The notes beneath the pieces were generated by a model that saw nothing but the letters and a program-made list of their open reading frames with translations, did no database searches and was not told the origin of the DNA. Positions 7,449 through 15,297 of a stretch of DNA of 43,103 bases are shown piece after piece. Positions within the stretch are counted from its first letter, which is position 1. Every line of letters begins with the position of its first letter. The translations under genes were made by a program, and so were the position numbers. The DNA is from Planctomycetota bacterium (GTDB lineage Bacteria > Planctomycetota > UBA1135 > GCA-002686595). The stretch spans positions 1 to 43,103 of the forward strand of contig VGYZ01000029.1 of NCBI GenBank assembly GCA_016872795.1, in the 5' to 3' direction.

Positions 7449-8374
7449 TGCGCGCCGTGAGCGTCCTCGCGCCGCCTGAAGACCAGACTGAGCAGCATCG
7501 ACAGCGCGAGGATGCCGAGCACCGCACCGAGCGCCCAGGGAATCGGGATCTTGTACCAGTGCGCGATCAGCATCTTCACGCCGACGAACACGAGGATCAG
7601 CGCCAGCCCGTGCTTCAGGAAGTGGAACAGGCCGATCAGGCCCGCGACCGCGAAGTACAGCGCGCGCAGGCCGCAGATCGCCATGACATTCGAGCTGTAG
7701 AGCACGAAGCGGTCGTGGGTGATGCCGAGCGCCGCGGGCACCGAGTCGACCGCGAACAGGACATCCGTCGCTTCGACCACGAGCAGGCACAGGAACATCG
7801 GCGTCGCGTAGGAGCGCCCCTCGCGCTGCACGAAGAACCTGGCGCCGTCGAAGTCGCTCGTCACGCGCAGGAAGCGCCGCGACAAGCGCAGGATGAAGTT
7901 CTTCTCAGGCTCGATCTCCTTGTCCTCCTGGAAGGCCAGCTTGATGCCGGTGATCAGCAGGAAGCCGCCGAGGATGTAGGTCGTCCAGTGGAAGCGCTCG
8001 ACGAGCTCGACGCCGAGCAGGATGAACCCGGCGCGCATCACGAGCGCACCGACGATGCCCCATGTCAGCACGCGGTGCTGGTTCTCCGGCACGATGCGGA
8101 AGAACTTGAACAGCACCACGAACACGAACAGGTTGTCGACGCTGAGGGCTTTCTCGGTCAGGTAGCAAGTCGCGTACGCAGCCGCGGAGTCCGCTCCCTT
8201 CTCGTACCAGACCAGACCACCGAGGAGCGCCGCGAGCACGATCCACACGAACGTCCAGCCGAGCGACTCCTTGAAGCCGATCGTGTGCGCCTGTCGGTGG
8301 AACACGCCGAGATCGAGCGCCATCGAGATGGCGACGATGGAGCCGAACACGATCCACAGACCCGCATCACCCAC
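7445..8374 (-). CDS. TerC/Alx-family integral membrane protein
   Basis: A 309-residue polytopic protein. GTG at 8374 is chosen: it begins just before the first membrane segment (GLWIVFGSIVAISMALDLGV) and overlaps the upstream permease stop by 8 bases, whereas longer starts would add an arginine-rich stretch. TerC signatures are TEKALSVDNLFVFVVLF and VEATDVLFAVDSVPAALG, with acidic residues within membrane segments thought to bind metal ions. Characterised members (Alx, YceF/YkoY types) relate to manganese export or metalation of exported proteins. The role here is inferred only at family level. It sits between an APC permease and a symporter in one operon. Confidence 0.92.
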   Translation of the reverse strand: MGDAGLWIVFGSIVAISMALDLGVFHRQAHTIGFKESLGWTFVWIVLAALLGGLVWYEKGADSAAAYATCYLTEKALSVDNLFVFVVLFKFFRIVPENQHRVLTWGIVGALVMRAGFILLGVELVERFHWTTYILGGFLLITGIKLAFQEDKEIEPEKNFILRLSRRFLRVTSDFDGARFFVQREGRSYATPMFLCLLVVEATDVLFAVDSVPAALGITHDRFVLYSSNVMAICGLRALYFAVAGLIGLFHFLKHGLALILVFVGVKMLIAHWYKIPIPWALGAVLGILALSMLLSLVFRRREDAHGAQ

Positions 8375-10253
8375 AGAGCACCATCTTGATGTGCGACGGC
8401 AGTCGCCTGGCAAGGCCGTTGACGACATGTCCGCGGATCAGGTTGTAGACCGCGCTGCGCTGGCTCGCGCCGACCATGACGGCGTCGACGCCGAGGGTCT
8501 CGGCCGCGCGCACCATGCCTTCGACGGCGTTGTAGCTCACGGTCCAGATCGGAATCAGGTTCATGCCCTGACGCTCGGCCTTGCGCGCCGCGTCGAGCAG
8601 CGGTCCTTCGGCGCCGGAGCGCTTGGGCGAGTCGACCTCGCCGCTGCGGACGAACAGGCCCGTGCGTTCCTCGATGAAGAGCGCGTAGATCGTTGTGCCG
8701 CCGAGCCCCCTCTCGCGCAGGATCGCTTCCTGCAGCAGCGAGTCGTTGGCCGCGCGCAGGCCGACCAGCGTGTGCGACGGATAGAGCGCGACGATGTGCT
8801 CGGCCTGCGCGAGGCTGAAGATCTCGGTCTCGCCCTTCTCGAGCTCGTGCTCGGAGTGCTCGATCGTCTCCTCCGCGATGCGTTTGAAGAGCGGCGTGCC
8901 GTAGAACCAGTCGGTGAACCACTTCTGCTGCGTGCCGATCGCGAGCAGCAGGCCCGCGAGCACGAGCAGGCCGCCGAAAATCGTGGCGTCCTTCTTCACC
9001 ATCAGCGTCGTGAACCACGCGACCACGACCATGACGGTCGTCGCGACGCCGAGCCAGAACTTGAGGCTGCGGTCCTTCTCGCGCCAGCGCGTCAGGTCGA
9101 GGCCCAGCGATGTCAGCACGAACGCGCCGAGCAGCCCGAACGCATACAGGTTGCCGAGCATCACGAGGTTGCGACCGATCACGAGCACCATCAGGATCGG
9201 CACTGCCGTGGCGATCGCGATGGCGACATGCGGCGTGCCGAAGCGACGGTTGCGCCATGTGACGAGCGCGGGCATGAAGTGCGCGTCGGCCAGCGAGAGG
9301 AACACATGGTAGGCGCCGATGATCGCGGTGTTGGCGGCGAAGAGCAGCAGCGACGAGGCCGTGGCGACGACCGCGACGCGCACCGGAAAGCCGCCGAAGG
9401 CCTGCGCGAGCTCGCTGACGAAGCGCTCCTGCTTGAGCTCGTTGTCCTTGATGTCCGCGCCGAGCAGGCCGACCGTGAAGAGCGTCAGGAAGGGCGAGGT
9501 CAGGAGGATCGAACCGACCACGAGCTTCATGCCCTTGCTCGCGGTCAGCTTGATCGGGAGCTTCATCGCCGGGCTGAGCTGGCTGATGCTCTCGAGGCCC
9601 GAGAACGCGAGCCATGCGCTCGAGTAGCCGACGAGCAGCATCGGCACGCCGAGCCTCGCGCCGTCGAACACGGTGTCGAACATCGCGCCCCAGCCATCGG
9701 GGCCGAGCTTGAGCATCGTCGCGCCGATCACGCCCACATTGACCACGAACGCCGCCGCGGCCATCACGAGCGCGAGCACCGCGCTCTCGCGGATGCCGAC
9801 GGTGTTGATCAGTGCAAGTAGCAGCAGCGAAGCGATCGCCACCGTCACGACGTGCTCTTCGAGCCACGGGAACAGGCTGCCCAGATACACCACGCCCGAC
9901 AGCGACGAGATCGCGCTCGTGACGAAGTAGCTGACCGAGATCAGGAGCCCGCCGATCAGCCCCATGCGCGGGCTGAAGGCCTCGCTCGCCACCGTGACCA
10001 CGCCGCCGCCTTCGGGATGGCGCCAGCAGATCTCGATGTACTTGTGCGCGAGCAGCACGAAGCCGACGAGCGCGACCGCGACGAACAGGGGCGCCGCGTC
10101 GCCGACCTGCTGGTGGAGGATCCCCGGCACGTAGTAGATCGATGTGCCGATGTCGGAGAACACGACCGCCCAGACGAGCAGCGGCGAGAGCTGTCGCAGC
10201 GACGCTCCTTGGGAGCGCGCGAGTTCTTGGGTCGAGGCGGGGCCTGATTGCAT
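8367..10253 (-). CDS. APC-superfamily permease with C-terminal universal-stress-like domain
   Basis: A 628-residue protein. Residues about 20-440 form an amino-acid-permease-like transporter with some twelve hydrophobic segments, opening with SPLLVWAVVFSDIGTSIYYV, the conserved first half-helix (G-S-I-Y) of APC carriers. After a charged linker (EHSEHELEKGETEIF), residues about 490-628 resemble a universal stress protein alpha/beta domain: GTTIYALFIEERTG, NLIPIWTVSYNAVEGMVRAAE, and VDAVMVGASQRSAVYNLIRGHV, which recalls the nucleotide-binding GxSxR loop. Such fusions are usually read as transport gated by a cytoplasmic nucleotide or stress signal (inference). Substrate unknown: an amino acid or cation. 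It follows the antiporter gene by about 50 nt and overlaps the TerC start. Confidence 0.9.
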   Translation of the reverse strand: MQSGPASTQELARSQGASLRQLSPLLVWAVVFSDIGTSIYYVPGILHQQVGDAAPLFVAVALVGFVLLAHKYIEICWRHPEGGGVVTVASEAFSPRMGLIGGLLISVSYFVTSAISSLSGVVYLGSLFPWLEEHVVTVAIASLLLLALINTVGIRESAVLALVMAAAAFVVNVGVIGATMLKLGPDGWGAMFDTVFDGARLGVPMLLVGYSSAWLAFSGLESISQLSPAMKLPIKLTASKGMKLVVGSILLTSPFLTLFTVGLLGADIKDNELKQERFVSELAQAFGGFPVRVAVVATASSLLLFAANTAIIGAYHVFLSLADAHFMPALVTWRNRRFGTPHVAIAIATAVPILMVLVIGRNLVMLGNLYAFGLLGAFVLTSLGLDLTRWREKDRSLKFWLGVATTVMVVVAWFTTLMVKKDATIFGGLLVLAGLLLAIGTQQKWFTDWFYGTPLFKRIAEETIEHSEHELEKGETEIFSLAQAEHIVALYPSHTLVGLRAANDSLLQEAILRERGLGGTTIYALFIEERTGLFVRSGEVDSPKRSGAEGPLLDAARKAERQGMNLIPIWTVSYNAVEGMVRAAETLGVDAVMVGASQRSAVYNLIRGHVVNGLARRLPSHIKMVLCG

Positions 10254-10304
10254 GCTTGTCGATCACAGGCGCGGCGTGGCGCGCGCGAGCGGCTCCGGGC
10301 TCTC

Positions 10305-11747
10305 TCAGCGGAAGAAGACCAAAGTGACGACCACGAACAGCGGGATCAGGATGCCGAGGCTGTAGGCCATGTAGCCGAAGAAGCCCGGCATCTTGACGCC
10401 GTTCTCCTCCGCGATGGCCTTGACCATGAAGTTGGGGCCGTTGCCGATGTAGGTGTTGGCGCCCATGAACACGGCGCCGCACGAGATCGCCATCAAGAGC
10501 GCCTGCGCGGCCGCGCCCTTGTCGAGCAGGAGCCCGAGCTGATCGCCCGAGAGGCCTTCCTTGCCGGCCGCGGTCGCCGCGAACGTCAGGTAGGTCGGAG
10601 CGTTGTCGAGGAAGCTCGAAAGAGCGCCCGTGCTCCAGAAGTACTGCCACGGTTGCTGCATGCCGAACGAAAGGCCGAGCACCTCCGGCCGCGCTCCGCT
10701 GCCCCACGCGTTCAGGATCTCGAGCGCCGGGATCATGCAGACGAAGATGCCGACGAACAGCACCGCGACCTCGACGATCGGTGCCCACGAGAACTTGTTG
10801 GCCTCGCGATTGGCCTTGTTCGTCGTCATGTAGGCGAGCCCGCCCATCAGCGCCATCAGGCCTTCCTGCGGGCCGAAGCCCCACTTGAAGTGACCCTTGC
10901 CGACGATGATCAGCACGACGCCGAGCAGGAACAGGAAGTTGAGTCCGCCTTCGATCTTGAGCGGCTCGTGCTGCTGCACCTGCTCGAGCTGCGAGCCCGG
11001 GCGCTCGAGCTCTTCCTTGGCGAACACCTGCTGGTCCCAGAAGTTGAAGATGAGCAGCAGCGCTCCGTTCACGAGCAGCCACTCCTTCCACAGGTTGAAG
11101 GTCCAGCCAAAGGGCACGCCCTTCAGGAAGCCGAGGAACAGCGGCGGGTCGCCGAGCGGCGTCAGGAGCCCGCCGCAGTTCGACACGATGAAGATGAAGA
11201 AGACCACGATGTGGACCTTCTTCACGCGCGGCGCGTTGGCGCGCAGGAGCGGGCGGATCAGCAGCACCGAGGCGCCGGTCGTGCCGATGAAGCTCGCCAC
11301 CAGGGCGCCGATGCCGAGGATCGCCGTGTTGAGCAGCGGGGCGCCCGAGAGCGAGCCACGGATGTAAATGCCGCCCGTGATCACGAACAGCGCCCCGAGC
11401 AAGCAAATGAACGAGACATATTCCTCGAGGCTGTGAACGAGCTTGGCTCCGCCCGCCGAGCCGTAGCTCAAGAGCAGGAACGCCACCACCGGCACCGCGA
11501 ACAGGCCAGAGACGATCGCGCGGTTCTTGTTGTGCTCCCACCAGTGTCCGGCGACGAGCGGCAGGATCGCGATCGAGAGCAGGATCCCCGCGAAGGGGAT
11601 CAGGCTCCACAGCGGCATGGCGACGCCGATCGCCTCGCCGCCGTCGGCGAGGGCCGGAGTCGCGAGCAGGGCGAGTGCGGCCGGGGTGCGCAGGGGCAGC
11701 GACCGGGCCAGCGCGCCGAGGGCGCGCGGCAAAAGACCTCGGGACAT
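10305..11747 (-). CDS. Sodium:proton antiporter / putative citrate transporter (CitMHS_2, IT superfamily)
   Basis: About 480 residues from the ATG at 11747, which is preceded by GGAG at a good distance; an ATG 15 nt further upstream (11762) lacks a ribosome site. The start is followed by a basic/leucine segment that may be a signal or first membrane helix. The ion-transporter repeats show FIGTTGASVLLIRPLL, NCGGLLTPLGDPPLFLGFL, SSFLDNAPTYLTF and ANTYIGNGPNFMVKAIA, the paired re-entrant loop motifs of NhaD/CitMHS-like carriers. Database annotation for this family varies between Na+/H+ antiporter and citrate transporter, so the substrate is left open. It is first gene of the four-transporter run. 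No clear promoter hexamer was found upstream. Confidence 0.88.
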   Translation of the reverse strand: MSRGLLPRALGALARSLPLRTPAALALLATPALADGGEAIGVAMPLWSLIPFAGILLSIAILPLVAGHWWEHNKNRAIVSGLFAVPVVAFLLLSYGSAGGAKLVHSLEEYVSFICLLGALFVITGGIYIRGSLSGAPLLNTAILGIGALVASFIGTTGASVLLIRPLLRANAPRVKKVHIVVFFIFIVSNCGGLLTPLGDPPLFLGFLKGVPFGWTFNLWKEWLLVNGALLLIFNFWDQQVFAKEELERPGSQLEQVQQHEPLKIEGGLNFLFLLGVVLIIVGKGHFKWGFGPQEGLMALMGGLAYMTTNKANREANKFSWAPIVEVAVLFVGIFVCMIPALEILNAWGSGARPEVLGLSFGMQQPWQYFWSTGALSSFLDNAPTYLTFAATAAGKEGLSGDQLGLLLDKGAAAQALLMAISCGAVFMGANTYIGNGPNFMVKAIAEENGVKMPGFFGYMAYSLGILIPLFVVVTLVFFR

Positions 11748-11946
11748 CGGGGACGGCTCCATGGAGGAGGGGGACCTGTCGGGGGCGCGAGCGAGGAGCG
11801 GGGGGGGCGGCGCCCCGTTGGATGACAGGCGCGCACGAGTCTGCGCCCCTCGGGCGCGGGGTTCAAGCAACCAGCGCCCCCCTACCCGCGCCAATTCCCG
11901 TCGTTTTCTCGGGGATTTAGGGCAAGTCGACTCAGGTGCCAGGCGG
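11748..11946. other. Intergenic stretch upstream of the transporter run
   Basis: About 200 bp between the antiporter start and the exonuclease stop, both on the minus strand. It contains runs of G (around 11800) and a locally AT-richer piece (11896-11921). I found no convincing -10, hairpin or small gene. Confidence 0.3.
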
Positions 11947-12567
11947 CTATCCAGCGCTTGGACGGCCCGGGCGCGGCCGCAGCTCCGGTGGGAGTGACGG
12001 CGGGCAAGCCATCAGCAGCTCGAGCCGCCCCTCGAAGGCCCGCTCGGCGAGGCGCAGGATGTTGCGGGCGTCGTCGAGGGCGCGGTGGTGGGTGCCGTCG
12101 AGGGGCAAGCCCGCGCGGGCGAGGGCCTGCGCCATGCCGCCGGGCTTCATGCCGATCCTCGGGCAGCATATGTGTTTCAAATTCAATGTATCTTCTGTAA
12201 AAGGGTAGACGATGCCCGCCGCGCCGCAGTCCCTCAGCAGTTGGCGGCGGTCGTAGTCGCCCCAGGACGCGAAACGCACCTCACGCGGCTCGCCAAGCCA
12301 CTCCAAGAAGGTCTCGAAGGCCGGGGCGAAGGTCGGCGCACGGTCTACATCTGACTGTTGAATGGATGTCAATTGGATACAAAAGTCTGACAACCTCGGG
12401 TGCCGACGGGGTCGCACGAAGCGCAGGAACTCGCGCGTCGGAGCGCCGCCGGTCGGGTCGACCAGCAGGGCGCCGATCTCGATCGTCTCCATGTGCTCCT
12501 GCACATGCTCCCCGCGCGCCCAGCAGGTCGCTTCCAGATCGACGACGAGCAGCTTGCGAGCTCCCAT
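11947..12567 (-). CDS. DEDDh 3'-5' exonuclease (ERI1/KapD-like)
   Basis: About 206 residues from the ATG at 12567, which has AAGGGA just upstream. The exonuclease fold shows the three expected motifs: VVDLEATCW (catalytic D10 and E12), WGDYDRRQLL in the middle (Asp), and HHRALDDARNILRL near residue 170 (His and Asp of the DEDDh set). LTSIQQSDVDRAPTF also matches the ERI1/KapD subgroup more than DNA polymerase epsilon subunits. It most likely trims RNA or single-stranded nucleic acid 3' ends; the substrate is inferred from the family. It is divergent from the signal peptidase gene across about 146 bp. The C-terminal tail is proline/arginine-rich and may be unstructured. Confidence 0.88.
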   Translation of the reverse strand: MGARKLLVVDLEATCWARGEHVQEHMETIEIGALLVDPTGGAPTREFLRFVRPRRHPRLSDFCIQLTSIQQSDVDRAPTFAPAFETFLEWLGEPREVRFASWGDYDRRQLLRDCGAAGIVYPFTEDTLNLKHICCPRIGMKPGGMAQALARAGLPLDGTHHRALDDARNILRLAERAFEGRLELLMACPPSLPPELRPRPGRPSAG

Positions 12568-12583
12568 GGCGTCCCTTGATGCT

Positions 12584-12600
12584 CCAAGGCTACCAAGGCT
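12584..12600. repeat. Tandem CCAAGGCT direct repeat in the divergent promoter region
   Basis: CCAAGGCT occurs at 12584-12591 and again at 12593-12600, a 9-nt period. It overlaps a possible minus-strand -10 (TAGCCT, 12592-12587) for the exonuclease gene, so it could be an operator, but two short copies may be chance. Confidence 0.25.
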
Positions 12601-12628
12601 CGTCCTCATCCGGTCGGCAGTGCCCCCG

Positions 12629-12634
12629 TATCCT
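12629..12634 (+). promoter_or_regulatory. -10-like TATCCT before the leader ORF of the signal peptidase gene
   Basis: TATCCT lies 7 nt before an ATG at 12642. It matches the hexamer and short spacing seen before many other genes in this window, implying a transcript that starts at or near that ATG. Confidence 0.5.
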
Positions 12635-12641
12635 CCGCCCC

Positions 12642-12713
12642 ATGCCCCCCCGCCCCCGACCTGCCGCCAGAGCCGCCCGCCGCTGTGCCGCGGGCGCCCC
12701 GGAGGCGCCCTAG
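12642..12713 (+). CDS. Possible 23-codon leader ORF ahead of the signal peptidase gene
   Basis: The ATG at 12642 opens 23 codons rich in Pro, Arg and Ala, ending at TAG 12711-12713, directly abutting the GTG start of the signal peptidase. The putative promoter hexamer is 7 nt upstream, so this would be the first start codon on a leaderless mRNA. GGAGG for the downstream GTG lies inside its last codons, so ribosomes finishing the leader would pass over the next ribosome-binding site. The peptide composition looks like a by-product of GC content, so any role would be in the act of translation. Speculative. Confidence 0.3.
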   Translation: MPPRPRPAARAARRCAAGAPEAP

Positions 12714-13868
12714 GTGAAGTGGCGTCCGGTCCTGTGGGTCCTGTCCCTCGCGCTGCTCGTCCCGGCGCTCGCCGTGCTCGCCCTTCGGGCCTTCGTGGGC
12801 GACCTGTTCCTCGTCGACAGCCGCTCGATGGAGCCGGTGCTGCACGGCGACCCCAAGGACGGCGATCGGGTGTTCGTGCGCTTCGAGCGCCGCCCAGCCC
12901 TCGAGCGCTTCGACCTCGTGGTGCTCGAGCGGCCCGGCGAGCGCGCTCCGCTCGTCAAGCGCGTGGTCGGGCTGCCGGGCGAAACCGTGCAGCTCTCCGG
13001 CGGCGATCTCTACATCGGCGGGCGGCTGCTCGAGGGCGAGGTGAAGCGCGCGCCGTGGGTGAGGGTGTTCGACTCGCGCCAGCACGCGCTCGACTCGCTG
13101 TTCCACTTCGATCGACCGCGCTGGAGCGAGTCCGAGGCCGGCGCGTGGCGCATCGACGGTCGGGGCGCGCGCGGCGTGTTCGCGCGCCTGCGACCGCGCC
13201 TGCAGGACGACTTCCTGCTCCCCGACGGCACGCGCGTCGAGGGCCGCAACCCGGTCAACGACGCCGCAGTCGAGCTCGAGCTGCGGCTCGCCGCGAACTT
13301 CGGCACATTCCTCGTGCGCTTGAGCGAGGAGGGCGACCTGTTCTGGGCCGAACTCTCGCGCGGTGGCGAGGGGCGCATCCGCGCGCGGCTCCTGCGCGCG
13401 ATGCGCGCAAGCGCGGGCGACAGCGCGCCCGAGGTGCTCGGCGTCACCGAAGTCGAGCCCGGCGCCGCACCTTGGACTCGCATGCGCTTCTCCAACCGAG
13501 ACAACGAGCTCGAACTCGACCTCGCGGAGCGCGCGGGCTGCCTGCGGTATCGCTACTCGCGCAACTCGCCGACGCCGCGCACGCCCGATGGCGGCATGAT
13601 CCACGCCCTGCCGCGCATCGAGCTCGGCGGCGACGGCCTCGACCTCGAGCTGCGCCACATGCGCGTCGAGCGCGACACGACATGGGAGAGCCTCGGCCGC
13701 TTCGCTGTCGACGGGCCCGAGGTGCTCGGCCCCGACGAGCTGTTCCTGCTCGGCGACAATTCCGCCGAGAGCCGCGACAGCCGCGAATGGGGACCGATCC
13801 CGCTCTCCGGCGTGATCGGCGTGCCGCGCTCGGTTGTCTGGCCGCGCTCGCGCGCCCGCGACCTGTAG
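12714..13868 (+). CDS. lepB: Signal peptidase I (S26) with a large inserted domain
   Basis: A 384-residue protein. GTG 12714 has GGAGG 8 nt upstream. One N-terminal membrane segment (about 6-28) is followed by catalytic box B, VDSRSMEPVL, with nucleophile Ser38, then FDLVVLERPG and PLVKRVVGLPGET with the general-base Lys82. The last family box, LFLLGDNSAESRDSREWGPI, comes only near residue 345. Between them lie about 240 residues absent from ordinary enzymes (Lys to box E is normally 60-130 residues): many short beta strands such as VELELRLAANFGTFLVRLSE and WTRMRFSNRDNELELDLAE, which suggest a jelly-roll/lamin-G-like module. It should cleave signal peptides of exported proteins at the periplasmic face; the insert's role is unknown. 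Confidence 0.9.
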   Translation: MKWRPVLWVLSLALLVPALAVLALRAFVGDLFLVDSRSMEPVLHGDPKDGDRVFVRFERRPALERFDLVVLERPGERAPLVKRVVGLPGETVQLSGGDLYIGGRLLEGEVKRAPWVRVFDSRQHALDSLFHFDRPRWSESEAGAWRIDGRGARGVFARLRPRLQDDFLLPDGTRVEGRNPVNDAAVELELRLAANFGTFLVRLSEEGDLFWAELSRGGEGRIRARLLRAMRASAGDSAPEVLGVTEVEPGAAPWTRMRFSNRDNELELDLAERAGCLRYRYSRNSPTPRTPDGGMIHALPRIELGGDGLDLELRHMRVERDTTWESLGRFAVDGPEVLGPDELFLLGDNSAESRDSREWGPIPLSGVIGVPRSVVWPRSRARDL

Positions 13869-13886
13869 GGTCGCACTCGAGCGGCT

Positions 13887-14441
13887 CTACGAGTCGCTCT
13901 CGAAAAGCGGCGCGCGCTCGATGCTGCAGTCGAAGGACTCGGAACCGACGGTGACATACAGGTGGCCGTCGCTGACGGAGACATCCCAGCGCGCGCTGCG
14001 CTCGAGCCGGCTCTCGAGGGCGCGCAGGAAGGGCTGGGGAAAGGCGGTGACGAGGATCTCGTGCGCGCGGTGGACGCGTTCACCCCCCAGCGGCGTGCGC
14101 AGCAAGTCGAGCGTGCGGTCGGTGTAGAGCGCGACGCGCGGAGTGGACTTCGAGGCCTTGTGCAGGCGCTCGGCGGAAGGCGCGCCGACTTCGATCCACG
14201 CCAGACGCCGGCCCGTGAGGTCGCGGATCGAGAGCGCGGGCTCGTCCGTCTCGCTGATGCCGCCCTTGGAGAAGGAGAGGCCGTCTGCGTGCTCGAGGCA
14301 GTAGGCCAGCACGCGCACGATCAGAAACGGCCCGCTCTCGGAGGGATGGCGCGCGACGCGCAGCTCGAGGCTCTCGTAGACCCCGCGGTCGGTGTCGGAC
14401 AGCGCGATTTCGAAGCGATACAGCGTGGCTCCCAGTCCCAT
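13887..14441 (-). CDS. YaeQ family protein
   Basis: A 184-residue protein matching the length (about 180) and course of YaeQ. It opens MGLGATLYRFEIALSDTDRG and continues with YESLELRVARHPSES, a typical YaeQ start. Further in are RVLAYCLEHADGLSFSKGG and WIEVGAPSAERLHKASK, the conserved D-x-x-G-R-x-x-x-W-I-E-V-G region. The fold is of the PD-(D/E)XK nuclease type, but its biochemical role is not established; the E. coli homologue was first linked to suppression of RfaH loss. The ATG at 14441 follows a TATCCT hexamer by 10 nt, supporting this start over longer in-frame options. Confidence 0.9.
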   Translation of the reverse strand: MGLGATLYRFEIALSDTDRGVYESLELRVARHPSESGPFLIVRVLAYCLEHADGLSFSKGGISETDEPALSIRDLTGRRLAWIEVGAPSAERLHKASKSTPRVALYTDRTLDLLRTPLGGERVHRAHEILVTAFPQPFLRALESRLERSARWDVSVSDGHLYVTVGSESFDCSIERAPLFESDS

Positions 14442-14451
14442 GCGAGCGCGG

Positions 14452-14457
14452 AGGATA
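14452..14457 (-). promoter_or_regulatory. -10-like TATCCT, yaeQ
   Basis: TATCCT on the minus strand, 10 nt before the ATG at 14441, so the transcript would be leaderless or nearly so. No ribosome-binding site fits in that space. Confidence 0.5.
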
Positions 14458-14700
14458 GGGCCTGCGAGGCCGCGGCGCGGCGGGGCGCCCTCCCAAACCA
14501 CGCAGCGCGCGGGGCCTGCGCGCAAGAGCCCGTGGAAAGGCCCGCAGCACCGTCCTAAGTCGTTGTCAGTCAAAGGCCTAGGAGCACGAGCCCAGAACCG
14601 TAGCCAGAGCGGTGTGCCGCGCGCGCGCCGCCCTCGGGACTCGGGCGCGCTCGGGGCGTCACCTCGACAGCGCCGCGGGGTTGGAGGATGGTTGAGATCC

Positions 14701-15297
14701 GTGAGCCACAGCTACGAGGACGATCCGGGCGTGCGCTGGATGCGCGCCTACCAAGGCGGCGACGAGGCCGCCTTCGACCGCATCGTCGAGGTCTACTCGG
14801 GCCAGCTGTACGCGCTCTTCACGCGCTTCCTCGGCCCGGCGCCGGAGCGCGAGGACCTCGTGCAGGAGGTGTTCCTGCGTGTGATTCGGGCTCGCGAGCG
14901 CTACCGGCCGACGGCGCGCTATTCGACTTGGCTCTACCGCATCGCGTTCAACATCGCGGTCAATCGGACGCAGCGCGGGACGGATGAGGCCTCGCTCTAC
15001 GACGGCACGGACGAGGGCGGCGAGGCCGTCTGGAGCGAGATCGGCGACGCGCGGGAGGAGCCGCCCTCGGTGGCGCTCGAGCGCGGCGACGCCGTCAGCG
15101 CCGTGCGCGCGGCGATCGCGTCGCTGCCGGAGGCGCAGCGCATGGCGCTCGTGCTCGCCAAGTACGACGAGCTCCCGTACTCCGAGATCGCGGTCGTACT
15201 GCGCTCGAGCGAGAAGGCGGTCAAGTCGCTCGTGCACCGTGCGCGCGAGAACCTGCGCGCACGGCTCGCGCCCTTCCTGCAGCAGGAACTCCCGTGA
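14701..15297 (+). CDS. ECF-type RNA polymerase sigma factor
   Basis: About 198 residues from GTG 14701, which has GGAGG 13 nt upstream; a TTG at 14692 in the same frame is an alternative. Region 2 (about residues 15-85) shows AAFDRIVEVYSGQLYALFTR, PEREDLVQEVFLRVIRA and YSTWLYRIAFNIAVNR. Region 4 (about 130-190) shows SLPEAQRMALVLAKYDELPY and a helix-turn-helix ending KAVKSLVHRARENLRARL. The linker is acidic (DGTDEGGEAVWSEIG). The stop overlaps the next gene's GTG by three bases, so sigma and anti-sigma are translationally coupled, as usual for such pairs. The inducing signal is unknown, probably an envelope or stress cue relayed by the membrane partner. Confidence 0.95.
   Translation: MSHSYEDDPGVRWMRAYQGGDEAAFDRIVEVYSGQLYALFTRFLGPAPEREDLVQEVFLRVIRARERYRPTARYSTWLYRIAFNIAVNRTQRGTDEASLYDGTDEGGEAVWSEIGDAREEPPSVALERGDAVSAVRAAIASLPEAQRMALVLAKYDELPYSEIAVVLRSSEKAVKSLVHRARENLRARLAPFLQQELP

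Noticed and set aside
13875-13894. Short ACTCG/CGAGT inverted repeat at the convergent ends of lepB and yaeQ
   Set aside because: Only five pairs, and it overlaps the yaeQ coding end; too weak to call a terminator.
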